Source: Flavobacterium fryxellicola
GTDB taxonomy: Bacteria; Bacteroidota; Bacteroidia; Flavobacteriales; Flavobacteriaceae
Reading direction: 5' to 3'
Assembly (NCBI RefSeq): GCF_900143245.1
Contig: NZ_FRDK01000001.1
Span: 124,001-188,000 of the forward strand
Length of the DNA: 64,000 bases
The notes beneath the pieces were generated by a model that was not told where the DNA came from, did not search any database, and saw only the letters and a program-made list of their open reading frames with translations. This document shows positions 28,357 through 36,092 of the stretch, in pieces. Each line of letters opens with the position of its first letter. The first letter of the stretch is position 1. Both the position numbers and the translations under genes were made by a program.

Positions 28357-30660
28357 ATGAATCAAGATTATATAAAACCAGATAATTGGTCCGTCATAGA
28401 AGAAGGATTTGATGTAGAGAGCGTAAAATCATCTGAAAGTTTGTTCAGTCTTGGCAACGGAGCCATGGGACAACGAGCTAATTTTGAAGAAAATTATACT
28501 GGGGAAACATTCCAGGGAAGTTACATTGCCGGAATCTATTATCCTGACAAAACAAAAGTGGGCTGGTGGAAAAATGGATATCCAGAATATTTTGCCAAAG
28601 TTTTAAATGCGCCAAATTGGATTGGTATCGACATTGAAATCAATGGAGAAAATTTAGATTTGAATGCGTGCTCTGAAGTTAAAAATTTTCGCCGTGAACT
28701 GAACATGAAAGAAGGTTGGTACCATCGATCTTTTGACGCTACCTTAAAAAACGGCACCGAAATTTCTGTAAAGGTGCGCCGTTTTCTGTCGTTAAATTTA
28801 GATGAAGTTGGATATATCAATTATGAAATCACACCCTTAAACAAGGATGCAAAAATAATTTACAAACCGTATATTGATGCTGGTGTCACCAATGAAGATG
28901 CCAACTGGGAAGAAAAATTTTGGGAACCGCTTGATGTAAAAAAATCAGGAAATGAGGCTTTTGTAACGGCACAAACCTTCAAAACACATTTCAAGGCAAC
29001 TACTTTTATGCATAATACCATTTTGACAAATGGTGAAAAAACCGCTATCTCGCCATCTAATATTGATGCGACCGCTGATAAAATTCAATTTAGTTATGAT
29101 GTAATTGTGGCTCAAGGCCAAAAATCATCTATCCAAAAAATTGGCGGCTACACCGTTTCCTTAAACCATGAAAATACCGTTACCGCTGCTGAGAAAGTAA
29201 TTCAGTCTGCTTTAGCGTTAGGATACGACAAAATGTTACAGGATCAAATTGACGCTTGGGCAAAAATTTGGGAAATGTCAGATATCACTATTGATGGCGA
29301 TGTAAAAGCGCAACAAGGCATTCGTTTCAATATTTTTCAGCTGAACCAAACCTACTTAGGAAAAGATTCTCGCTTGAATATTGGACCCAAAGGATTCACA
29401 GGCGAAAAATACGGTGGTTCTACGTATTGGGACACTGAGGCGTATTGCATTCCGTTTTACATGGCGACCAAAGACCAAGAAGTAGCTCGCAACTTGTTAA
29501 CGTATCGCTACAATCAGTTGGACAAAGCCATTGAAAACGCAGCCAAATTAGGATTTACTAACGGTGCTGCTTTGTATCCCATGGTAACCATGAACGGTGA
29601 AGAATGTCATAATGAATGGGAAATTACATTTGAAGAAATTCATAGAAATGGAGCCATTGCCTTTGCCATTTATAATTTTTACAGGTACACTGGCGACTAC
29701 AGCTACATTCCTGAAAAAGGGTTGGAAGTACTAATAGGAATTGCCCGTTTCTGGCATCAAAGAGCGAATCTTTCAACTAATTTAAACCAATATGTCATTC
29801 TGGGAGTTACAGGTCCAAACGAATATGAGAATAACGTAAACAATAATTTCTACACGAATTATATTGCAAAATGGTGTTTGGAATATACCTACGAACAAAT
29901 TCAAAAAGTATCGCTGGAATACCCTTCAGATCACAAAAGAATTACGGAAAAAGTAAAAATCACGGATTCCGAATTACAATCTTGGAAGAAGGTTTCGGAT
30001 AATATGTACTTTCCCTTTTCAGAAGAGCACAACGTATACTTGCAACAAGACGGTTTCTTGGACAAAGAATTAGTCCCCGTAGCCGACCTTGATAAAAGCC
30101 AAAGACCTATTAATCAAAAATGGTCTTGGGATCGAATTTTACGTTCGCCATATATCAAACAAGCCGATGTTTTACAGTGTTTTTATTTCTTTGAAGATCA
30201 TTTTTCGAAAGAAGAACTGAAAAACAATTTTGAATTTTACGAATCGTTTACGGTTCATGAAAGCTCTCTTTCGCCTTGCGTTCACTCGATTCAAGCTGCT
30301 TTGTTGGACAAAATGGATATGGCATACACGTTTTACTTGCGAACTTCACGTTTAGATTTAGATGATTACAACAAGGAGGTCGAAGAGGGTTGCCACATCA
30401 CCTCAATGGCTGGTACCTGGATGAGCATTGTAGAAGGATTTGGAGGCATGAGAATTAAAGAGGATAAACTTCATTTTTCTCCAAAAATTCCGAAAGAATG
30501 GGAAGGCTATTCCTTTAAAATAAACTTTAGAAACCAAATTTTAAAAGTCGCAATCAATCACAACGAAACTACTTTTTCCATTGATGGCACTAAGGAATTG
30601 GAAATCATAGTAAACGGTCAGCCAATTGTAGTTAAGTCTGAGAATTTAGTTACTGTATAA
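28357..30660 (+). CDS. GH65 maltose phosphorylase-type enzyme
   Basis: A 767-residue GH65 enzyme. The N-terminal beta-sandwich begins WSVIEEGFDVESVKSSESLFSLGNGAMGQRANFEE. The (alpha/alpha)6 core has KYGGSTYWDTEAYCIPFY, and the catalytic acid lies in EWEITFEEIHRNGAIA. The C-terminal part includes SLSPCVHSIQAA and GCHITSMAGTWMSIVEGFGGMRI, where the phosphate-binding segment is expected. It cleaves maltose with phosphate into glucose and beta-glucose-1-phosphate. Maltose as substrate is inferred from context; kojibiose or trehalose phosphorylases share the fold. Confidence 0.9.
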   Translation: MNQDYIKPDNWSVIEEGFDVESVKSSESLFSLGNGAMGQRANFEENYTGETFQGSYIAGIYYPDKTKVGWWKNGYPEYFAKVLNAPNWIGIDIEINGENLDLNACSEVKNFRRELNMKEGWYHRSFDATLKNGTEISVKVRRFLSLNLDEVGYINYEITPLNKDAKIIYKPYIDAGVTNEDANWEEKFWEPLDVKKSGNEAFVTAQTFKTHFKATTFMHNTILTNGEKTAISPSNIDATADKIQFSYDVIVAQGQKSSIQKIGGYTVSLNHENTVTAAEKVIQSALALGYDKMLQDQIDAWAKIWEMSDITIDGDVKAQQGIRFNIFQLNQTYLGKDSRLNIGPKGFTGEKYGGSTYWDTEAYCIPFYMATKDQEVARNLLTYRYNQLDKAIENAAKLGFTNGAALYPMVTMNGEECHNEWEITFEEIHRNGAIAFAIYNFYRYTGDYSYIPEKGLEVLIGIARFWHQRANLSTNLNQYVILGVTGPNEYENNVNNNFYTNYIAKWCLEYTYEQIQKVSLEYPSDHKRITEKVKITDSELQSWKKVSDNMYFPFSEEHNVYLQQDGFLDKELVPVADLDKSQRPINQKWSWDRILRSPYIKQADVLQCFYFFEDHFSKEELKNNFEFYESFTVHESSLSPCVHSIQAALLDKMDMAYTFYLRTSRLDLDDYNKEVEEGCHITSMAGTWMSIVEGFGGMRIKEDKLHFSPKIPKEWEGYSFKINFRNQILKVAINHNETTFSIDGTKELEIIVNGQPIVVKSENLVTV

Positions 30661-30721
30661 AAACAATTATCGGAACTTTCAGTTCGTCCTACCATTTGAT
30701 TAAAAACACAGTTGAGCTAAC

Positions 30722-30751
30722 AAACAATCCCAATTCCTATTGGGATTGTTT
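30722..30751 (+). terminator. Hairpin between GH65 and periplasmic GH13 genes
   Basis: A perfect 12-bp inverted repeat AAACAATCCCAA / TTGGGATTGTTT with a TTCCTA loop. The T-rich right arm is not followed by a long T run, so termination may be partial. The next gene starts 85 bp downstream. Confidence 0.6.
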
Positions 30752-30835
30752 ACTTACCAAAGTTTGAAAAGGAAAAAAAATAGGCACCAGTTTGAATTAA
30801 AGAGAGAAATTAAAACACTAAAAACAGATTTGATA

Positions 30836-32713
30836 ATGAATAAAATTATTAATTTACCGTTTATCTTCAGGAGCTTTATAAAAAAAATAACTTTATTCCT
30901 TTTTTTTATGTCTTTAACTTTACACGCTCAAATCGACAAAGTAGAACCGCCGTTTTGGTACGCAGGTATGCAAAATCCTGAGTTGCAAGTATTATTCTAC
31001 GGCAAAGACATTGCACAATACCAAGTTACAGCTTCAAATGGAATAAAAATCACCAACGTTAAAAGAACCGAAAATCCCAACTACATTTTTGTCACCATTG
31101 ACACCAAAAAAGTAGGAGCAACTGACTTCGTATTTACTTTTAAAAGCAACAAAAAAGAAACACTTACACAAAAATACAGTTTAAAGAAACGAAGAGAAAA
31201 GTCTGCGCAACGCAAAAGTTTTGATTCTTCGGATATGATGTATTTATTAATGCCAGATCGCTTTGCCAATGGAAACAAAAACAACGATAACGGAAACTAC
31301 ACTAAAGAAAAATACAACCGAGATTTACCGGGCGGTAGACACGGTGGCGATATTGAAGGAATCATAAAAAACTTAGATTACATTACTGCACTTGGAGCAA
31401 CTGCCATCTGGAGCACACCGCTTTGTGAGGATAACGACGCCGCTTATTCCTATCACACCTACGGACAATCTGATGTATATAAAATAGATCCGCGCTACGG
31501 AACCAACGAAGATTATGTGCGTCTGGCAACTGAAATGCACAAAAAAGATCTGAAACTAGTTATGGATTACATAACCAATCACTGGGGAATTGAACATTGG
31601 ATGATCAAAGATCTCCCTACGAAAGATTGGATTAATCAATTTGACACCTACACGCAGACCAATCACAAAAGAACCGTTCTTCATGATACCAATGCCTCCG
31701 AAATTGATAAAAAAATCGCGATAGACGGCTGGTTTGTTCCTACAATGCCTGATTTAAATTTAAAGAATCCTTTGACTTTAAAATACCTAATTCAAAATGC
31801 AATTTGGTGGATTGAATACGCTGATTTGGATGGCTTTAGAGTAGACACCTATAATTATTCAGACCCAAAAGGAATCGCAACATGGACAAAATCCATAACT
31901 GATGAATACCCCAATTTTAATATTGTTGGGGAAGTTTGGATGCAAAGTCAAGCGCAAATGGCGTATTGGCAAAAAGACAGTAAAATAGCGGCGATCCAAA
32001 ATTACAATTCGTACCTACCCAGTGTAATGGATTTTACATTATACGAGGCGACCAGCAAAGTTTTCAACGAAGATGAAGGCGCATGGGACAAAGGAATGGT
32101 GAAAATCTATGATAATTTTACGAATGATTTTCTGTATCCAAATACAAACAACATGTTGCTATTTGTGGAGAATCACGACACCAATCGATTCAACCAAACC
32201 TACGAAAATGACATTAGAAAATACAAAATGGCCATGACCCTATTGGCAACGGTTCGAGGCATTCCACAATTGTATTACGGCAGTGAAATAGGCATGGCTG
32301 GTGATAAAAACAAAGGTGATGCAGACATTCGTCAAGATTTTCCTGGTGGTTGGGAAGGCGATCAAAACAATGCATTCATCAAAGAAGGACGAACACCAGG
32401 ACAAAGTGAGTATTTTGATTTTACGTCTAAAGTATTCCATTGGAGAAAAACAAAAAAGGTTATACACTCGGGAAAAATGACGCATTACATTCCTGAAAAT
32501 AACACCTACGTCTATTTTAGATACAATGCTGAGGAAACCATCATGGTCTTAATAAACAACAGTAATGAAACCAAAACGTTAAAAACAGACCGCTTCAAAG
32601 AAAACAGCAAAGGCTTTACCTCTGGAAAAGATGTGATTTCTGAAGTTACTTTTGACATTACTAATGAAATCACCATTGAACCTAAGTCGGTTTTAATTTT
32701 AGAACTAAAATAA
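30836..32713 (+). CDS. SusA-like periplasmic GH13 neopullulanase/cyclomaltodextrinase
   Basis: The ATG at 30836 gives 625 residues with a signal peptide (FMSLTLHAQ, about residue 31). A TTG start at 30740 would add 32 residues and fall inside the upstream hairpin, so it is rejected. An N-terminal Ig-like domain (KVEPPFWYAGMQNPELQVLFYGKDI) typical of cyclomaltodextrinases precedes the GH13 core: VMDYITNHWG (I), DGFRVDTYNYSD (II, nucleophile Asp), NIVGEVWM (III, acid Glu), FVENHDTNRF (IV). It cuts imported maltodextrins in the periplasm. It lies 5 bp before the second GH13 gene. Confidence 0.93.
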   Translation: MNKIINLPFIFRSFIKKITLFLFFMSLTLHAQIDKVEPPFWYAGMQNPELQVLFYGKDIAQYQVTASNGIKITNVKRTENPNYIFVTIDTKKVGATDFVFTFKSNKKETLTQKYSLKKRREKSAQRKSFDSSDMMYLLMPDRFANGNKNNDNGNYTKEKYNRDLPGGRHGGDIEGIIKNLDYITALGATAIWSTPLCEDNDAAYSYHTYGQSDVYKIDPRYGTNEDYVRLATEMHKKDLKLVMDYITNHWGIEHWMIKDLPTKDWINQFDTYTQTNHKRTVLHDTNASEIDKKIAIDGWFVPTMPDLNLKNPLTLKYLIQNAIWWIEYADLDGFRVDTYNYSDPKGIATWTKSITDEYPNFNIVGEVWMQSQAQMAYWQKDSKIAAIQNYNSYLPSVMDFTLYEATSKVFNEDEGAWDKGMVKIYDNFTNDFLYPNTNNMLLFVENHDTNRFNQTYENDIRKYKMAMTLLATVRGIPQLYYGSEIGMAGDKNKGDADIRQDFPGGWEGDQNNAFIKEGRTPGQSEYFDFTSKVFHWRKTKKVIHSGKMTHYIPENNTYVYFRYNAEETIMVLINNSNETKTLKTDRFKENSKGFTSGKDVISEVTFDITNEITIEPKSVLILELK

Positions 32714-32718
32714 AAAAA

Positions 32719-34416
32719 ATGAAAAAATATTCCATCCTACTTTTATTGTCAACGATGACTTTACTACATAGCTGCTCTAGTACAAAAACTGTTTCTGAGA
32801 GCAACAAAACCCCTTTCGTGTGGGAAGCAGCTTCTGTCTATTTCTTAATGACGGACCGTTTTAATAACGGAGACTTAGCAAACGATCTTAATTTTGAAAG
32901 AAACAAAACAGCAGGAAAACTGCGTGGTTTTGAAGGTGGCGATATCAAAGGAATTTCGAAAAAAATTGACGAAGGTTATTTTGACAAATTGGGAATAAAT
33001 GCCATTTGGTTTACACCAATTGTAGAACAAATCCACGATGCTGTCGATGAAGGAACGGGATTAAGCTACGCTTTTCATGGCTATTGGGCCAGAGATTGGA
33101 CGAACTTAGACCCTAACTTTGGCACCAAAGAAGATTTAGCAGCCTTAGTTCAAAAAGCACATGCACACGGAATCCGCATCATTCTAGATGGCGTCATCAA
33201 TCATACGGGTCCAGTAACTCCTGAAGATACGGTATGGCCAAGTGAATGGGTACGTACGGGACCAAATTGTGATTACCAATCTTTCGAGAATACAACGGCT
33301 TGCACACTAGTATCAAACCTTCCAGATATAAAAACGGAAAGTTTGCAAAACGTAGCGCTACCGCCTTTTCTAGTCGAAAAATGGAAAAAAGAAGGACGTT
33401 ACGAAAAAGAGGTACAAGAACTCGATGTGTTTTTTGCACGTACTGGATATCCAAGAGCTCCCAAGTATTACATCATCAAATGGTTGACCGATTACATCAC
33501 AGAATATGGAATTGACGGTTACAGGGGCGACACCGTAAAACATACAGATGAAACCGTTTGGGCCGAATTTAAAACGCAATGTGATTATGCGTTTGCTACT
33601 TGGAAGAAAAACAATCCTACAAAAGTATTGGATAACAATTCCTTCTATACCATTGCTGAAGTATACAATTACGGCATCAGCGGCGGACAAGATTTTGATT
33701 TTGGAGACAAAAAAATTAACTATTTCAAAAATGGTTTCAACAACATGATCAATTTTGAATTCAAATGGGATGCACAAAAAGACTATGAATTTATTTTCTC
33801 CAAATATTCAAGCAAACTGAATAATGAACTGAAAGGCTACAGCGTTTTGAACTATTTGTCGTCACATGATGATGGTGGCCCTTTTGATGCTAAACGTACC
33901 AAAAGCAAAGAAGCGGGTACTAAATTATTGCTTTCACCGGGAATGTCTCAAGTGTATTACGGCGACGAAAGTGCCCGTTCGTTAGTGATCGAAGGCACGC
34001 AAGGCGATGCTACTTTGCGTTCCTTCATGAATTGGGAAGACATCAAATCGAATCCAGAAACACAAAAAGTACTTTTGCATTGGCAAAAATTAGGACAGTT
34101 CAGAAAAAACCACCCGTCGGTTGGAGCAGGAATTCACAAGCAAATTTCGGCTCAACCGTATACTTTTTCCAGAATTTTTTCTAAAGAGAATTATACCGAC
34201 GCTGTCGTAGTTGCGTTAGATGCAGCTATTGGTAGTAAAGAAATTGCTGTAAATGCTATTTTTGCAGATGGAACGCTTTTAAAAGACACCTATTCCGGAA
34301 AAGAAGTGGTAGTTGTAAAAGGAAAAGTTACAATTGATTCTGAATTTGATATTGTTTTGTTGGAATCCTCTCCCCAACCCTCTCCAAAGGAGAGGGAGAC
34401 GAAACCAAAAAACTAA
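32719..34416 (+). CDS. GH13 alpha-amylase lipoprotein
   Basis: A 565-residue lipoprotein (LLHSCSS, Cys19). GH13 regions: IILDGVINHTG (I), IDGYRGDTVKHTD (II), FYTIAEVYNYG (III), LSSHDDGGP (IV), so the catalytic Asp, Glu and Asp are all present. An insert with an Asn/Cys-rich stretch (GPNCDYQSFENTTACTLVS) is typical of this subgroup. The last 17 residues (from SSPQPSPKERE) come from a dispersed DNA repeat read through by the gene, not from the enzyme fold. It completes maltodextrin breakdown beside the SusA-like enzyme, probably at the membrane. Confidence 0.92.
   Translation: MKKYSILLLLSTMTLLHSCSSTKTVSESNKTPFVWEAASVYFLMTDRFNNGDLANDLNFERNKTAGKLRGFEGGDIKGISKKIDEGYFDKLGINAIWFTPIVEQIHDAVDEGTGLSYAFHGYWARDWTNLDPNFGTKEDLAALVQKAHAHGIRIILDGVINHTGPVTPEDTVWPSEWVRTGPNCDYQSFENTTACTLVSNLPDIKTESLQNVALPPFLVEKWKKEGRYEKEVQELDVFFARTGYPRAPKYYIIKWLTDYITEYGIDGYRGDTVKHTDETVWAEFKTQCDYAFATWKKNNPTKVLDNNSFYTIAEVYNYGISGGQDFDFGDKKINYFKNGFNNMINFEFKWDAQKDYEFIFSKYSSKLNNELKGYSVLNYLSSHDDGGPFDAKRTKSKEAGTKLLLSPGMSQVYYGDESARSLVIEGTQGDATLRSFMNWEDIKSNPETQKVLLHWQKLGQFRKNHPSVGAGIHKQISAQPYTFSRIFSKENYTDAVVVALDAAIGSKEIAVNAIFADGTLLKDTYSGKEVVVVKGKVTIDSEFDIVLLESSPQPSPKERETKPKN
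34367..34397 (+). repeat. REP-like palindrome (SPQPSPKERE/PLPNPLQRRG element)
   Basis: CCCTCTCC-AAA-GGAGAGGG at 34378-34396, preceded by CCTCTCCCCAAC, is the core of an extragenic palindrome known to be scattered through Bacteroidota genomes. It is recognisable because its translations, SPQPSPKERE in one frame and PLPNPLQRRG in another, occur at the ends of unrelated proteins. Here it provides the C-terminus of the amylase and would give a spurious N-terminus to the next frame. Confidence 0.8.
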
Positions 34417-34473
34417 ATTCTATACGGTTTTAGAACTTTGTACGCATATTATTCACCTCACCCATAACGATCC

Positions 34474-34504
34474 AAACGCTTTTAGAAATGAAGGCGTTTT
34501 TTTT
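34474..34504 (+). terminator. Intrinsic terminator of the starch locus plus-strand arm
   Basis: AAACGCTTT and AAGGCGTTT pair with one G:U around an eight-base loop and are followed by six or more T. It ends the transcript that carries the transporter, pgmB, GH65 and the two GH13 genes. The T run ends immediately before an ATG of the GDPD gene at 34505. Confidence 0.88.
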
Positions 34505-34534
34505 ATGTTTACCTTTACCAAAAATAAAAAGGCA

Positions 34535-35242
34535 ATGCTCAAAATTGGACATCGTGGCGCAAAAGGACATGAACCCGAGAACACTTTGGTTTCGTTCCAA
34601 AAAGCATTAGACATGCAAGTGGACGGTATTGAACTCGACGTGCATTTGAGCGCAGACGGAGAAATCATGGTTATTCATGACGAATCCATTGATAGAACAA
34701 CAAATGGAAAAGGATTTGTAAATGCATTATCTTTGCGCCAATTGAAGGCTTTTCGAGTAAATCAAACGCAAAACCAGAGGCTTTCAGCCGCACTGCCGCA
34801 GCAAATTCCAACACTTAAGGAGGTTTTTGATTTGGTAAACCAAGATTGCTTTATTAATATTGAACTTAAAAGCTACGAAGCAACAGATAAAGTAGTTACA
34901 CTAATTGAAAAATACGTCACTAAGAAAGGATGGAAATACGATCGCTTTTTAGTTTCCAGTTTTGATTGGAATGCCTTGCAACAAGTAGCGTTTTTAAATG
35001 TTAAAATCCCAATTGGTGTTTTAACAGAAACCGATTTAGACTTGGCTTTGGCTTTCGCCAAATTCATTCAGGCAAAATCGATTCATCCGTATTTTCATTT
35101 ATTGACAAAAGAAAATACGGCGCAAATTCAAGCAAAAGGATTGCAGGTTTTTCCTTGGACCATCAATGAATTAGAAGATATTCAAAAAATAAAAACATTC
35201 AACGTAAACGGAATCATCACTGATTTCCCGAATAGAATATGA
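34535..35242 (+). CDS. Glycerophosphodiester phosphodiesterase family protein
   Basis: From 34535 the protein has 235 residues and starts MLKIGHRGAKGHEPENT, the usual GDPD N-terminus with HRG and the E-P-E-N-T pattern. An ATG at 34505 would add ten residues but touches the terminator T run. Catalytic and metal residues appear in VDGIELDVHLSADGEIMVIHDESIDRTTNG. The C-terminus FPWTINELEDIQKIKTFNVNGIITDFP is typical. It hydrolyses glycerophosphodiesters to glycerol-3-phosphate and an alcohol. No signal peptide is seen, so it is probably cytoplasmic. It is unrelated to the starch genes upstream. Confidence 0.9.
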   Translation: MLKIGHRGAKGHEPENTLVSFQKALDMQVDGIELDVHLSADGEIMVIHDESIDRTTNGKGFVNALSLRQLKAFRVNQTQNQRLSAALPQQIPTLKEVFDLVNQDCFINIELKSYEATDKVVTLIEKYVTKKGWKYDRFLVSSFDWNALQQVAFLNVKIPIGVLTETDLDLALAFAKFIQAKSIHPYFHLLTKENTAQIQAKGLQVFPWTINELEDIQKIKTFNVNGIITDFPNRI

Positions 35243-35249
35243 GTCCTAA

Positions 35250-35400
35250 TTTTTTTTAACCATTAAGAGAATTAGGTTAGTTAAGTACTAAAGTATATAA
35301 TTTGTTTATGAAAAAAAGATGAACCAAATTTTTTTGAACCATTAAGAGAATTAAGGCAGTTAAGCAATGAAGTATTTACTTTGTTTTTGAAAAAAAAGAG
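35250..35400. repeat. Two tandem 79-bp copies of an intergenic repeat
   Basis: The block starting ACCATTAAGAGAATTA occurs at 35259 and again at 35338, a period of 79 bp. Both copies are preceded by a T-tract and share AGTTAAG, AAGTAT, then TTTGTTT and a run of A. They lie in the 400-bp gap between the GDPD and GxxExxY genes. Related copies occur at 35593-35620 (same direction), 35518-35555 and 36051-36086 (inverted), so the repeat surrounds the GxxExxY gene. Confidence 0.85.
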
Positions 35401-35517
35401 ATGGTACAATTAAGTAACGAAATCATTTAGTAACAATAAAAAATACTTAACAAATTAAAAGTCTTTAAATTATATAAATTTTTAATTAAAAAATATTTTT
35501 CAAGCCCTACAATAAAC

Positions 35518-35555
35518 TTAAAAATCTTAACTTTCTTAATGATTTAAAAAATTAT
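35518..35555 (-). repeat. Inverted degenerate copy of the ACCATTAAG repeat
   Basis: Read on the minus strand this segment gives a T-tract, AATCATTAAGAAAGTTAAG and a further TTAAG, aligning with the two tandem copies at 35250-35400 in the opposite direction. Located 90 bp upstream of the GxxExxY start codon. Confidence 0.6.
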
Positions 35556-35645
35556 AGTAACATAATCTCTGTTCCAAATAAGATTTTATTTGGTAACCAT
35601 CAAGTGAGTTAATTCAATTATGAAACGAGTTAAAAAGTTCAGTTT

Positions 35646-36053
35646 ATGACAAAAAAAGAAATTACTCAATTATCCTATGAAATTATCGGATATGCCATAA
35701 AAGTTCACAAAAAACTAGGGCCAGGTTTATTGGAAAAAATTTATGAAGAATGCTTAAAATATGAGCTAGAAAAAAATGGTTACAATGTTAAGCAACAATT
35801 TAATGTCGAAATTGATTACTATGATTTAGAATTAACGCATCCATTGCGATTGGATTTATTAGTTAATGATTGCATTATTGTTGAGTTAAAAACAGTTGAA
35901 AAATTTCATCCAATCGATGAAGCCAAATTATTAACCTACATGAAACTATTAAGTATTCCCCAAGGATTACTTATTAATTTTAATACTACTAACATAACAA
36001 AATCCTCAAAACCTTTGATTAATGAATATTTTTCGAGGCTAGCTGATGATTAA
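35646..36053 (+). CDS. GxxExxY protein
   Basis: A 135-residue protein with the namesake signature in KLGPGLLEKIYEECLKYEL (Gly, Glu and Tyr spaced as G-x-x-E-x-x-Y near residues 25-33). A PD-(D/E)xK-like nuclease pattern follows: HPLRLDLLVNDCIIVELKTVEKFHPIDEAKLLTYMK, with candidate Asp, Glu and Lys of an ELK motif. The end is GLLINFN...SSKPLINEYF. The family is widespread and multi-copy in Bacteroidota, with no established function. No partner gene is adjacent. It is enclosed by copies of the ACCATTAAG repeat. Confidence 0.9.
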   Translation: MTKKEITQLSYEIIGYAIKVHKKLGPGLLEKIYEECLKYELEKNGYNVKQQFNVEIDYYDLELTHPLRLDLLVNDCIIVELKTVEKFHPIDEAKLLTYMKLLSIPQGLLINFNTTNITKSSKPLINEYFSRLADD

Positions 36054-36092
36054 CTTAATAAATCTTAACTCCCTTAATGGTTAAAAAAAATG
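36051..36092 (-). repeat. Inverted copy of the ACCATTAAG repeat after the GxxExxY gene
   Basis: On the minus strand it reads an eight-T tract, AACCATTAAGGGAGTTAAG, then ATTTATTAAG, matching the copies upstream of the GxxExxY gene in inverted orientation. It starts at the GxxExxY stop codon and ends at the ATG of the next gene. Confidence 0.8.

Noticed and set aside
30740..30835. N-terminal extension of the SusA-like enzyme from a TTG
   Set aside because: The extension lies in the right arm of a 12-bp hairpin and is not signal-peptide-like. The ATG at 30836 gives a proper signal peptide.
34334..34504. Long N-terminus for the GDPD protein (ILNLILFCWNPLPNPLQRRG)
   Set aside because: It is the translation of the REP-like palindrome and terminator overlapping the amylase end, not a protein N-terminus.
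35250..35400. CRISPR array in the tandem repeat before the GxxExxY gene
   Set aside because: Only two imperfect copies with a 79-bp period, no spacers of uniform length between short repeats and no cas genes.
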